The notes under the pieces are model-generated. The model was given only the letters and a program-made list of their open reading frames with translations. It ran no database searches and had not been told where the DNA came from. The position numbers were made by a program, and so were the translations under genes. DNA of 64,000 bases from Yeosuana marina (lineage in GTDB: Bacteria; Bacteroidota; Bacteroidia; Flavobacteriales; Flavobacteriaceae): contig NZ_JAAKGI010000046.1 of the NCBI RefSeq assembly GCF_011762485.1, positions 124,686 through 188,685 of the forward strand, read 5' to 3'. Positions 44,923-54,072 of this stretch are shown here, piece by piece. Position 1 is the first letter of the stretch. Each line of letters opens with the position of its first letter.

Positions 44923-45750
44923 TTAATCATCAATAAACTCCGAAATATGTAATGTTACGCTTTTATGATTAAGAGAATGTCCCAAACCTTTTGTGGTGAT
45001 AAGTTGACTGTTTTTATAATTATTTTTAATGAGAAGCGCATCGTTGTAGGGAATAATCTTATCGTCTTCATCATGAATAATCAGGCCTTCTGCATCAATT
45101 TTTTTAATGTATGTTGCGGTTGAAAAGGATTCAGGTAATGCTCCAAAGCGTTCTAGAATAATCTTATTAATTTGCTTTATAACGCGTTGATTATAACTTA
45201 ACATGTCGGTATAGCTTTTGAAAACACCTGTAAATTCTGAGGGCGCACCAAGAAGCACTAATTTTTTTAAATGTTGTAGTTGGTATTTGTGTTGAAAAAA
45301 AACAGCAGCCATACCACCAACAGAATGCCCAATAATAATATCTGGTTTAAAATGTTGGGCAGCTATATTGATGAATTCTGAATACAAAATAGCATTGAAA
45401 TGCGCACTTCCGGAGTTACCATGCGCTGGCGCATCTAAACAAATAATAGTATAATTTTTCTTTTTTAGGTGCTTTGCAAGAGGTTTCCATCTGCCCGAAT
45501 TACTTTCCCAACCATGGGCCAATAATATAGTTTGTTTGTTTCCAGGCCACTTGTATGTCATTATTTCAAAGTCCTCATAATAAAGCGTTTCCTTGACCGA
45601 AGTTTTCAGAAATTCAGTTTGTATTTTAGTTATTTGACCTTTTCTAGGTTTTGAAAATAAGGATAAGGCTTTATCGGCGGCATAGTTTTTTGAAATATAA
45701 CTTAACCCATTAATTGATAGGCCTACAAGTTTTACAAAAATAGAAGCCAT
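44923..45750 (-). CDS. Alpha/beta hydrolase
   Basis: 275 residues. L-L-A-H-G-W-E-S-N-S is the oxyanion region, G-H-S-V-G-G (Ser near 135) the nucleophile elbow, and the C-terminal D-D-K-I-I-P-Y and G-L-G-H-S-L-N-H supply Asp and His. The substrate is unknown; lysophospholipase- or esterase-like activity is possible. The ATG shares one base with the cupin stop. Confidence 0.83.
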   Translation of the reverse strand: MASIFVKLVGLSINGLSYISKNYAADKALSLFSKPRKGQITKIQTEFLKTSVKETLYYEDFEIMTYKWPGNKQTILLAHGWESNSGRWKPLAKHLKKKNYTIICLDAPAHGNSGSAHFNAILYSEFINIAAQHFKPDIIIGHSVGGMAAVFFQHKYQLQHLKKLVLLGAPSEFTGVFKSYTDMLSYNQRVIKQINKIILERFGALPESFSTATYIKKIDAEGLIIHDEDDKIIPYNDALLIKNNYKNSQLITTKGLGHSLNHKSVTLHISEFIDD

Positions 45751-46112
45751 TAATCTTCTCTGTTAACTTTGTCTATCGAAAAAGCAGGTTTACAAATCGC
45801 TAAATATTCGCAAGGTTCTGTAAATGGATTGGAATATTGAACTCTGGTGTTTTTTTCAATTTTAATAGATTGTCCTGCTTCCAAGACGATGGTTTCATCT
45901 TCAATAATAAATTGTTTTTTTCCTTTTATGATGAACGTGAATTCTTCAAATTCTGGTATTTGAAAAGGTTCGCTCCAGCCTGCAGGTGCAATCATATGAG
46001 CAATGCTTATTTTAGAATTTCCATCTGAAGCTAAACCAAAATGCTCTTTAATGACTTTGCCATCTGTTGTTGGCACTACAAAAGGATTATTTTGAATAGT
46101 GTATTTTTTCAT
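45750..46112 (-). CDS. Small cupin-domain protein
   Basis: 120 residues. Single cupin barrel with P-E-F-E-E-F-T-F-I-I-K-G-K-K-Q-F and L-E-A-G-Q-S-I-K-I-E segments. The usual His ligands of cupin motif 1 are largely missing (A-H-M-I-A-P-A-G-W is upstream), so metal binding is uncertain. It may sense or bind a small ligand. It is translationally coupled to the hydrolase. Confidence 0.75.
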   Translation of the reverse strand: MKKYTIQNNPFVVPTTDGKVIKEHFGLASDGNSKISIAHMIAPAGWSEPFQIPEFEEFTFIIKGKKQFIIEDETIVLEAGQSIKIEKNTRVQYSNPFTEPCEYLAICKPAFSIDKVNRED

Positions 46113-46124
46113 TTGTGTTTCTTA

Positions 46125-47099
46125 TTATTTTTTTAGAGGTTTTCTTTTAATCATACCTCCTTTTAAATCTTTTACTGTGCCCATGACTATAAAGGCATTT
46201 CTATCAATCTTATCTATTTCAGTTTGTAGTTTTGCAAGTTCCAGACGTGTAACCACGGTGTAGATAATATCTTTATCATAACTTTCTTTATGTTTTCCAA
46301 ATCCTCCTTTTCCAGCGTAAATAGTGCAAGCGCGTTGTAACTTTTCAATAAGCATAGTTCGGATTGCTTTATTCTCATTAGAAATAATAGTAACACCTAC
46401 ATATTCTTCAACACCATCTACTACAAAGTCTACCGTTTTTGCTGCCGCTAGATACGTAAGAATGGCGTAAAGGGCTGTCTCAACAGATAGAATATAGGCG
46501 CCAAAAGAAAATATAATAATATTGATAACTAATAAAACATCCCCAATCGTTAAAGATAATTTTCTGCTTAAAAAAATAGCTAGAACCTCGGTGCCATCAA
46601 TTACACTACCACCTCTCATCGACATCCCAATTCCTAATCCTAAGAAGAAACCGCCAAATACAGCAATAAGTAATTTGTCTTCTGTAATAATTGGGTACTC
46701 AACAAAATGTACAACAATAGCCAAAAGTGTAATGGCTATGACGCTTTTAATGGCGAATTTAAAATTAATAGTTTTAGAAGCCAGAATCAAAAAAGGAAGG
46801 TTTACTAATATCAATAGTATGCTTAAATCAAGTGTTGTAATATTTCCTAAAAGTAGCGAGATACCTGTAGCACCACCATCAATAAACTTATTGGGTAATA
46901 AAAAGCCTTTTAAACCAAAACCTGCTGAAAAAACACCAATAATTATAAAAATATAGTCTTGGATAGCATGCGATAATTCTACCTGAAGATTTTTTACAAT
47001 AGGTTTAATTTCTTTGTCACTTACACTTTTCGAACCCTTTTTTGCCCCGAGTTTTTTACGAGCAACATCAATTAATATTTTTGAAAAAATTGGATTCAT
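46125..47099 (-). CDS. YitT-family membrane protein (DUF161 plus DUF2179)
   Basis: 324 residues. A hydrophilic N-terminal segment of about 45 residues is followed by five to six membrane helices with the family motifs L-L-P-N-K-F-I-D-G-G-A-T-G-I-S and R-G-G-S-V-I-D-G-T-E-V-L-A. The C-terminal cytoplasmic DUF2179 domain (Y-A-G-K-G-G-F-G-K and a final D-R-N-A-F-I-V-M-G) closes the protein. It is thought to be a transporter; the substrate is unknown. Confidence 0.88.
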   Translation of the reverse strand: MNPIFSKILIDVARKKLGAKKGSKSVSDKEIKPIVKNLQVELSHAIQDYIFIIIGVFSAGFGLKGFLLPNKFIDGGATGISLLLGNITTLDLSILLILVNLPFLILASKTINFKFAIKSVIAITLLAIVVHFVEYPIITEDKLLIAVFGGFFLGLGIGMSMRGGSVIDGTEVLAIFLSRKLSLTIGDVLLVINIIIFSFGAYILSVETALYAILTYLAAAKTVDFVVDGVEEYVGVTIISNENKAIRTMLIEKLQRACTIYAGKGGFGKHKESYDKDIIYTVVTRLELAKLQTEIDKIDRNAFIVMGTVKDLKGGMIKRKPLKK

Positions 47100-47111
47100 T
47101 GTGTTTTCTGG

Positions 47112-47672
47112 TTACTTAGTTTTGCTCCAATTCAAGAAAAAATACTTGATTTTAGCATTGTCTGGAATATGAGTTGCTTCAATAGATAAACTCCTATCAA
47201 AGCGCATATTGGCAGGTAATTCTTCCTTATCAATGGTGAATGAAGCATTTATTTCATTCACGGAAACAACAATGGTATTTATTAAATTATCGATTCGTGA
47301 TATTTTATAATTTTTAGAAATGTCTTTAAATGTGCTTTCTGCAGAAACGTTTTTTTCAGTTTTAAAGCGAGGATCAAAAACTCTAACGCTTTGAATATAT
47401 GAGGTGGAATCAGACGGGTTACGTGGACTTATGCTTAATAATTTTTTGCCTCCTTTTTCAAAAACATCAATATCATTAATCAGTCCTGTAAATTGATTGC
47501 CATTATAATTTACGAGAGAGTCATTTGCATAAATAGCTTTAAGATCTTTTACCTGTGTTGAATCCGTAAGCAATCCAATATGTTGTTTACCTATTTGAAA
47601 AGGATCTTGTTCTTGTTTGCAACTTGAAACAATACATAAAATAAGACTAAAAAATAAAAATGATTTGTTCAT
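47112..47672 (-). CDS. Hypothetical lipoprotein
   Basis: 186 residues. The lipoprotein signal ends I-V-S-S-C-K-Q-E (Cys17 or so). The body is beta-rich with no recognised motif: I-G-L-L-T-D-S-T-Q-V near the start, F-F-L-N-W-S at the end. It lies 12 bp upstream of the YitT gene on the same strand, so the two may be co-transcribed. Function unknown. Confidence 0.6.
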   Translation of the reverse strand: MNKSFLFFSLILCIVSSCKQEQDPFQIGKQHIGLLTDSTQVKDLKAIYANDSLVNYNGNQFTGLINDIDVFEKGGKKLLSISPRNPSDSTSYIQSVRVFDPRFKTEKNVSAESTFKDISKNYKISRIDNLINTIVVSVNEINASFTIDKEELPANMRFDRSLSIEATHIPDNAKIKYFFLNWSKTK

Positions 47673-47701
47673 GTGGGACTTAAAATTAATTGATTAATGA
47701 A

Positions 47702-49246
47702 TTATTTTTTTAAAACTTTGGTTAAAATGCCAAAAACGCTTCTTATAAAAGTAGCACTTGTTAGGACTTTAACAACAGGATTCATTGCGGTACTTCGTCT
47801 TCTTGAACTTGTTGTTGTTCTTTGTTTTGATTCTGCTTTCTTAAGCGCTTCTTTTTCCTGTCTTGCTTTTTCTTTGGCTTCTTCAGCTTCAGCTTTTTCT
47901 ATCTTTTCATTCAGCATTTCATAAGCACTTTCTCGGTCAATAGTTTCATTGTACTTTTTAACTAGTTTTGACTTTGAAAGTAAACTGCTTAATTCGGTAT
48001 CTGTTAAAACATCCATTCTACTCATTGGAGCGCGCATCATGGTCGCGGCTAATGGAGTAGGGCGCCCTTTTTCATCAAGAGCAGAAACCAGCGCTTCACC
48101 AATTCCAAGCGATGTAAGTACTTCGGTAGTGTCGTAATACTCAGAGTCTGGATAGTTTTGTGCCGTCAATTTAATAGCTTTTCTATCGTTGGCTGTAAAG
48201 GCTCTTAGCGCATGTTGAATTTTTAAACCTAATTGTCCTAAAATAGCTTCAGGAACATCGGTTGGGTTTTGCGTTACAAAATAGAGGCCAACGCCTTTAC
48301 TTCGTATTAATTTTACAATACTTTCAATTTGACTAAGTAATGCTTTAGAGGCTTCATTAAAAATTAAATGCGCTTCGTCTATAAAGATAATTAATTCTGG
48401 TCGGTCGCTATCACCTTGTTCAGGAAATGTAGAATAAATTTCTGCCAACAAACTCAACATAAACGTAGAAAATAACTTGGGTCTATCTTGAATATCAGTC
48501 AGCCTCATAATATTAATATAGCCACGACCTTCGTCATTAATTCTCAACAAATCATCAACCTCAAACGAAGTTTCTCCAAAAAATAAATCGGCACCTTGTT
48601 GTTCAAGTTCTATGATTTTTCTTAAAATAGCACCTGTAGAAGCGGTAGAAATCCTGCCATACGCGTCGTCAAATTCTTCTTTACCTTCTTGTGTTGCGTA
48701 TTGTAAAATCTTTTTAAAATCTTTTAAATCTAGAATAGGCATTTTGTTGTTGTCGCAATACTGAAAAATAACAGCAACAACGCCAGCTTGCGTTTCAGAT
48801 AAATCTAAAATTCTTGAAAGAAGTACGGGTCCAAATTCACTAACAGTTGCTCTTAAACGAACCCCATTTTGTTCTGATAACGTTAAAACCTCTACAGGAA
48901 ACGATTTAGCTTCAAATGGTAAGCCAATCTTTTCCATTCGTTCATCAATTTTTGGATGACCAGGACTTGGTTGGGCCAAACCACTTAAATCACCTTTAAT
49001 GTCCATAAGTAAAACAGGAATTCCTTTGTCACTTAAATTTTCTGCTAATACTTGTAATGATTTCGTTTTACCTGTACCCGTAGCACCGGCAATTAAACCG
49101 TGACGATTTAAAGTTTTTAAAGGGATTTTTACATGAGCTCCCGTAATGGTTTCACCGTCTAACATGGCTGCACCAACAGGAATAAAATCACCTTTGGTGG
49201 TATTGCCATCGTTTATATATTTTAAAAACGCTTCTTTATTACTCAT
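47702..49246 (-). CDS. HerA/FtsK-type ATPase (DUF853, YjgR-like)
   Basis: 514 residues from the ATG at 49246 (M-S-N-K-E-A-F); the longer frame reaches into the queE promoter. Walker A is G-A-T-G-T-G-K-T (54-61), Walker B is I-I-F-I-D-E-A-H-L. F-V-T-Q-N-P-T-D-V-P is the sensor-like segment. The C-terminal 90 residues form a long Lys/Glu/Ala-rich coiled coil and a basic tail. The HerA-FtsK superfamily pumps or translocates DNA, but DUF853 proteins have no settled role. A nurA partner gene is not adjacent. Confidence 0.85.
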   Translation of the reverse strand: MSNKEAFLKYINDGNTTKGDFIPVGAAMLDGETITGAHVKIPLKTLNRHGLIAGATGTGKTKSLQVLAENLSDKGIPVLLMDIKGDLSGLAQPSPGHPKIDERMEKIGLPFEAKSFPVEVLTLSEQNGVRLRATVSEFGPVLLSRILDLSETQAGVVAVIFQYCDNNKMPILDLKDFKKILQYATQEGKEEFDDAYGRISTASTGAILRKIIELEQQGADLFFGETSFEVDDLLRINDEGRGYINIMRLTDIQDRPKLFSTFMLSLLAEIYSTFPEQGDSDRPELIIFIDEAHLIFNEASKALLSQIESIVKLIRSKGVGLYFVTQNPTDVPEAILGQLGLKIQHALRAFTANDRKAIKLTAQNYPDSEYYDTTEVLTSLGIGEALVSALDEKGRPTPLAATMMRAPMSRMDVLTDTELSSLLSKSKLVKKYNETIDRESAYEMLNEKIEKAEAEEAKEKARQEKEALKKAESKQRTTTSSRRRSTAMNPVVKVLTSATFIRSVFGILTKVLKK

Positions 49247-49335
49247 TCTTGATAATTTTGCATAAAAATAACTATTCCTATTGAATTCATACAAACAACG
49301 TAAATAAAACTATCAACATTTAGTAAGCAAAATAG

Positions 49336-49343
49336 TATCTTTG
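49336..49343 (+). promoter_or_regulatory. Promoter -7 element of queE
   Basis: TATCTTTG ends seven bases before the queE ATG, so the transcript would begin at or next to the start codon. Confidence 0.5.
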
Positions 49344-49350
49344 CACACTT

Positions 49351-49980
49351 ATGCAAAAAGAGATTCAAAATTTAGTTGATAAAGGCGAGATGCTGCCTTT
49401 AATGGAGGAGTTTTATACCATTCAAGGAGAGGGATTTCACAAAGGAACAGCTGCTTATTTTATTAGAGTTGGTGGCTGCGATGTGGGTTGCCATTGGTGT
49501 GATGTTAAAGAAAGCTGGAATGCCAATTTGCATCCGCCAACAAGTGCTGTTAAAATTGTTGAAAATGCTAAAAAATATAGTGATACGATCGTAATTACCG
49601 GAGGTGAACCATTAACTTGGGATATGACATTTTTAACCTCGAAGTTAAAAGCTGAAGGTTTACAAGTTCATATAGAAACATCTGGAGCTTATAAATTAAC
49701 AGGAACCTGGGATTGGATTTGTTTGTCGCCTAAAAAATTAAAATTACCGACTCCTGAAGTTTATGAAAAAGCACATGAATTAAAGGTAATTATTTACAAT
49801 AAAGATGATTTTCGCTTTGCGGAAGAACAAGCCGACAAGGTGAATAAAAATTGCATTTTGTACATGCAACCAGAATGGAGTAAACGCGATAAAGTGATTC
49901 CAGAGATTGTGGATTACGTGATGAGAAATCCTAAATGGAAAGTATCGCTTCAAACGCATAAATATTTAAATATTCCGTAA
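49351..49980 (+). CDS. queE: 7-carboxy-7-deazaguanine synthase
   Basis: 209 residues, radical-SAM. The cluster motif is C43-D-V-G-C47-H-W-C50 (C-x3-C-x2-C), preceded by F-Y-T-I-Q-G-E-G-F-H, and T-G-G-E-P-L follows. It converts carboxytetrahydropterin to CDG in queuosine/preQ0 synthesis. No other que genes are adjacent and no preQ1 riboswitch can fit, since the promoter lies seven bases before the ATG. A bidirectional hairpin separates it from the DUF2911 gene. Confidence 0.93.
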   Translation: MQKEIQNLVDKGEMLPLMEEFYTIQGEGFHKGTAAYFIRVGGCDVGCHWCDVKESWNANLHPPTSAVKIVENAKKYSDTIVITGGEPLTWDMTFLTSKLKAEGLQVHIETSGAYKLTGTWDWICLSPKKLKLPTPEVYEKAHELKVIIYNKDDFRFAEEQADKVNKNCILYMQPEWSKRDKVIPEIVDYVMRNPKWKVSLQTHKYLNIP

Positions 49981-49981
49981 T

Positions 49982-50010
49982 AGAAAAGCCTTGAAAATCA
50001 GGGCTTTTCT
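49982..50010. terminator. Bidirectional terminator between queE and DUF2911 gene
   Basis: AGAAAAGCC (49982-49990) pairs with GGCTTTTCT at 50002-50010. A T-rich tract follows on the plus strand; the A-rich left arm serves the other strand. Confidence 0.65.
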
Positions 50011-50025
50011 ATATCATAATTTTTT

Positions 50026-50559
50026 TTACTTACTGATAGGTACGGCAACTCTGGTCGTTCCCCAACCCAAATACATAGCGTTGTCATCAAAAGTGATGGA
50101 AAATGCTTCAAGTGATTCCTTACTTGATGTAACTGGAGCCTTTACTCTAAGCACATCATTGGCTTCATTATAAGAATAAGCACCCCAAACATTAATATCT
50201 TTACTAAAAATAATCGTCCATTCTTTCTCTCCAGGAATTGTAAATAATGAATATTCCCCTGCTTTAAGCTCTTTTCCAGCAAACTTCATGTCTTTATAAA
50301 GCACGATATCGGCTGCTTCGTTAGCACCTGTTCTCCATACTTTACCGTTTGGCGCCAATGTTGACAAATCTCTTCCTTTAAGTTGTGGTCGGCTGTAAAC
50401 CACTTTTATTGATTTATCGGACACTTTGCTGCTACTTGGATATGCACTTGCATCCATGGGGCTTTTGTCTAATCCTTTGAATTCTTGTGCTTTGGCATTT
50501 AAGGACAAAAGCATAAGAAATACAAAGACTAGTGTTGAATAACGAGTAAACTTTTTCAT
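50026..50559 (-). CDS. DUF2911 secreted protein
   Basis: 177 residues with a signal peptide (about 24 residues, ending A-K-A). DUF2911 landmarks: Y-S-R-P-Q-L-K-G-R, V-W-R-T-G-A-N-E-A, L-K-A-G-E-Y-S-L-F-T-I-P and W-G-A-Y-S-Y. The family is common in Bacteroidetes, secreted or periplasmic, with unknown function. The gene stands alone. Confidence 0.88.
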   Translation of the reverse strand: MKKFTRYSTLVFVFLMLLSLNAKAQEFKGLDKSPMDASAYPSSSKVSDKSIKVVYSRPQLKGRDLSTLAPNGKVWRTGANEAADIVLYKDMKFAGKELKAGEYSLFTIPGEKEWTIIFSKDINVWGAYSYNEANDVLRVKAPVTSSKESLEAFSITFDDNAMYLGWGTTRVAVPISK

Positions 50560-50727
50560 AAGATTTTTGTTTTTAAGTTTTAAATTTTTTAAAGTTAAGC
50601 TGAAAGACTCTTAAAGTTTTTATAAAAGTTTTAGATAAATGTTAAATTTTATAACTAGTTAAATGATAAAATAGAAAATGCTTCAGTTATACTGAAACAT
50701 TTTTATAATTCTATTTGTTGAAATAAT

Positions 50728-53700
50728 CTATTTTTTAATAATTCTCACATTCATTTCTTCTACTTTTTTGTCTGAAAGTAATGATGGCGCTCCAAATAAT
50801 AAATCGTCACTCGTACCTGTTTTAGGGAATGCCATGACTTCACGTATCGATGCTTTTTTCTCTAAAATCATCATTAATCTATCAACACCCCAAGCGATTC
50901 CACCATGAGGTGGCGCTCCATAATGAAAGGCCTTATGCATGGTCCCAACGCTTTTAAGCATTTCTTCTTTGTTGTAGCCCATGTTTCTGTAGGTAGCTTC
51001 TAAAATTTCAGGTTTGTGCGCACGCACAGAACCGCCACCAATTTCGTAGCCATTCAAAATTAAATCGTATTGTTGCGCGATAATACTACCAATTTCGTCT
51101 TCTTTACCGTTCATGTGTTTTTCGATATCATAAACAGCAGGCATTGAAAAGGGGTTGTGAGTAAACGTCCATCTGCCTTCATCTGTTTTTTCAAACATTG
51201 GGAAATCTACCACCCAAGCTGGTCTTAATTCCTTAGGATTTATGAGTCGTAACATGCTTCCTAACTCTTGTCTAACAGCATCTAATGCTTTGTTAGCGGT
51301 AGCATAATCGGCAGCTGAGAAGAACACAATATCTCCAACTTGCGCATTGGTAGTTTTAATAATACCAGCAGCAATATCTTCTCCTAAAAATTTAATAATA
51401 GGCGATTGTAAATCAGTTTCGTTTACTATAATGTAAGCCAAACCACCTAAACCGTGTTGTTGAGCAATTCCGGTTAGTTTCTCAATTTGCCCTTTGGATA
51501 ACCGTTTGTTTCCTTGTTCTTTTGCAGAAACTTTAATGCATTTTACGATACCACCTTCTTCAATAGGTTTACTAAACACTTGGAATGTGGTGTCTTTTAC
51601 AATATCTGTAATGTCTTGAAGTTTTAAACCAAATCGTAAATCGGGTCTGTCGCAGCCATAGCTATCCATCGCCTCTTTATAGGTAATGACTTCAAACGGA
51701 CGTAAAATCCATTTGTTACCATATATTTTTTCAACAATTTTATTGAACATGTTTGTGTTCAAATCCATTATTTGCTGCATGCTGGCATAAGCCATTTCTA
51801 TATCTAATTGCGTAAATTCTGGTTGGCGATCACCTCGAGAATCTTCGTCTCTAAAGCAACGTGCAATCTGGAAATACTTTTCGTAACCACTTACCATCAA
51901 TATTTGTTTAAATTGCTGAGGTGCTTGTGGTAAGGTGTAAAAAGCGCCTGCCTGTTTTCTTGAAGGTACAATAAATTCTCTTGCTCCTTCATCGGTTCCA
52001 GCACTTAAAATAGGGGTTTCAATTTCCAAGAAATTTTGTTTATCTAAAATATCACGAAGTAACTTAATAACTTTATGACGGTTTACAATAACACGACGCA
52101 CATCATCATTTCTATGATCTAAATATTTATACTGAAAACGGGTGTTTTCGTTTGTTTTTGTAGCGCGTTTAATTTCAAAAGGTAAGGTTCTCGATAGGTT
52201 TAGAATATCTAATTCGTAAGCCTCTAATTCTATTTTTCCGGTGCGTAAAGCTGGATTATAATCGTCTTCTTTTCTTTGTACAATGGTTCCGCTAACCGTG
52301 ATAACAGATTCTGGTTTTAATTTTACCAATTCATCTAAATTAGGGAACGATTCTCTACTTAAACGTACTTGGAATACTTCGGCACTCGAATCACGTAAAT
52401 CAATAAATATTAATTCTCCGTGGTCTCTTACGCTCGCTACCCAACCTGCAAATGTTACTTTTTCTGAAATATTAACTTCTGAAATATCTGTAATTAAATG
52501 CGTTCTATATTCCTCTTTGATGATGATAGGAATTTGTGGTAACACTTCTTCCTTTTGTTTGGTCGTTGGTTGTTGGTTATTGGTTATTGGTTGCTGGTTA
52601 TTCGACGTTTGTGAAGAACTTTGAACTTTCCCCTTTGTACTTTGCAACTGATTTAAAATACCTTCACGAATAACCTTTCCAGAAGCGCCTTTACCAATTA
52701 TAGCTATCACTTTTCCAACTAAAACACCTGCTTTTCCTTGGTTGCCACCTTTAATATCGTTCGCAATCGCTTCATTTTCTGAAATTACTTTTGCTATCGC
52801 ATCAAAAATAGTTTCTTCTGAAATTGTGTTTTCTTTAAAATAGCTATTATAATCGAAGGTTCTGTCTTTTAGATACGATGTAATCGCGTTTTGGACTAAA
52901 ACCGATGTTATCTTTTCATCTTTAAAGAGTTGAAAAATTTCAATGAGGTGATCAATTCTATGAATATCAGCATATTCATCGGCACCAATATTATTCACCA
53001 ATGTTTTAGCGACAAAAGATGGGTCTTTTAATACGTTGTTTATAGCGATAAACGTGCTAGAACGTAATGAATCGGCCGTAAAGAATTTAGCATCTTGAGG
53101 CAATACACCACCTTTTATTAAGATAGACTCAACAGCAAAAGGTAGTGAGCTAATATCGACATGAATAGAATCTACAACCTCTTTAATAGACACGAAAGGT
53201 AAATCTGGCTCCGATATAAAACGGTAATCGGCTTCAAACTCCTTTTTACGCATTGTTTTGGTTTGCTTTAAATCGGCATCCCAAAGTACGGTAGTTTGTT
53301 CTGGTCTAAACTCTTTATGTTCTATGTAGTAATTTAATTGTTTTTCTACTTCCTCTTTTAAAGCGTCTACCATAAACTTGAAAGAGTTCAAGTTTTTAAT
53401 TTCGGTACGCGGATTTAAATTGTAGCTATGTTTTTTGCGTAAAGACACAGAAACATCCGATTTAAACTCGCCCTTTTCAAGATTCGCTTCACTTATTTTT
53501 AAATTCTGAACAATACGTTGAATATATTGTGCGTAAGTTGATGCGTCTTCAATATGGCGAATACATGGTTCGGTTACAATTTCAATAAGAGGAACACCAG
53601 CTTTATTAAAATCTATTAACGAAATGTTTTTTTCGTGCACTAATTTTGCAGCATCCTCTTCTATGTGAACCTGAGTTAAATTTACGGTAAACTGACTTCC

Positions 53701-54072
53701 ATCATTTCTGAAACATGAGACTTGTCCGTCGGGAATAACCGGATTATGAAACTGCGTAATTTGTATGTTTTTCGGGTTGTCTGGGTATTCGTAGTGTTTT
53801 CTATCCCACGAAATTACTTCGTTTTCAAACGATGATTTTACAGCCTTTCCAAAATAAATAGCCTTAGTGATAGCTTCTTTATTTATCGCAGGCAACACAC
53901 CCATTTGTCCTGTACATACTGAACAAATACTATGGTTTGGCGTATCTATTTCTTGGTTTGGACAAGAACAAAAGAGTTTCGTTTTTGTGTTTAGTCGAAC
54001 GTGTGTTTCTAGTCCGATAACCAGTTCTAAATCGTTTGCTTTTAAAGCGGCGTCTAATTGTTCAAGTTCCAT
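50728..54072 (-). CDS. gatB-aspS: GatB - aspartyl-tRNA synthetase fusion protein
   Basis: 1114 residues, one frame. Residues 1-473 are GatB of the Asp/Glu-tRNA amidotransferase: V-I-G-L-E-T-H-V, the zinc Cys pairs C-S-C-P and C-S-V-C-T-G, and a C-terminal YqeY-type tail-domain. Residues about 474-512 are a Ser/Asn/Gln/Thr-rich linker. Residues 513-1114 are a bacterial AspRS: OB-fold (V-T-F-A-G-W-V), motif 2 (F-R-D-E-D-S-R-G-D-R-Q-P), GAD domain, and motif 3 (G-G-I-A-W-G-V-D-R-L). A non-discriminating AspRS makes Asp-tRNA(Asn), which GatCAB amidates, so the fusion would couple both steps. It overlaps gatA by one base. Similar fusions are, I believe, annotated in other flavobacteria. Confidence 0.95.
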   Translation of the reverse strand: MELEQLDAALKANDLELVIGLETHVRLNTKTKLFCSCPNQEIDTPNHSICSVCTGQMGVLPAINKEAITKAIYFGKAVKSSFENEVISWDRKHYEYPDNPKNIQITQFHNPVIPDGQVSCFRNDGSQFTVNLTQVHIEEDAAKLVHEKNISLIDFNKAGVPLIEIVTEPCIRHIEDASTYAQYIQRIVQNLKISEANLEKGEFKSDVSVSLRKKHSYNLNPRTEIKNLNSFKFMVDALKEEVEKQLNYYIEHKEFRPEQTTVLWDADLKQTKTMRKKEFEADYRFISEPDLPFVSIKEVVDSIHVDISSLPFAVESILIKGGVLPQDAKFFTADSLRSSTFIAINNVLKDPSFVAKTLVNNIGADEYADIHRIDHLIEIFQLFKDEKITSVLVQNAITSYLKDRTFDYNSYFKENTISEETIFDAIAKVISENEAIANDIKGGNQGKAGVLVGKVIAIIGKGASGKVIREGILNQLQSTKGKVQSSSQTSNNQQPITNNQQPTTKQKEEVLPQIPIIIKEEYRTHLITDISEVNISEKVTFAGWVASVRDHGELIFIDLRDSSAEVFQVRLSRESFPNLDELVKLKPESVITVSGTIVQRKEDDYNPALRTGKIELEAYELDILNLSRTLPFEIKRATKTNENTRFQYKYLDHRNDDVRRVIVNRHKVIKLLRDILDKQNFLEIETPILSAGTDEGAREFIVPSRKQAGAFYTLPQAPQQFKQILMVSGYEKYFQIARCFRDEDSRGDRQPEFTQLDIEMAYASMQQIMDLNTNMFNKIVEKIYGNKWILRPFEVITYKEAMDSYGCDRPDLRFGLKLQDITDIVKDTTFQVFSKPIEEGGIVKCIKVSAKEQGNKRLSKGQIEKLTGIAQQHGLGGLAYIIVNETDLQSPIIKFLGEDIAAGIIKTTNAQVGDIVFFSAADYATANKALDAVRQELGSMLRLINPKELRPAWVVDFPMFEKTDEGRWTFTHNPFSMPAVYDIEKHMNGKEDEIGSIIAQQYDLILNGYEIGGGSVRAHKPEILEATYRNMGYNKEEMLKSVGTMHKAFHYGAPPHGGIAWGVDRLMMILEKKASIREVMAFPKTGTSDDLLFGAPSLLSDKKVEEMNVRIIKK
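52561..52602. repeat. Six tandem 7-bp units inside the GatB-AspRS linker
   Basis: Six consecutive heptamers: GGTCGTT, GGTTGTT, GGTTATT (twice), GGTTGCT and GGTTATT. Six units are 42 bp, or 14 codons, so the frame is preserved. A degenerate ACTTTG-rich stretch follows up to about 52650. Confidence 0.85.
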
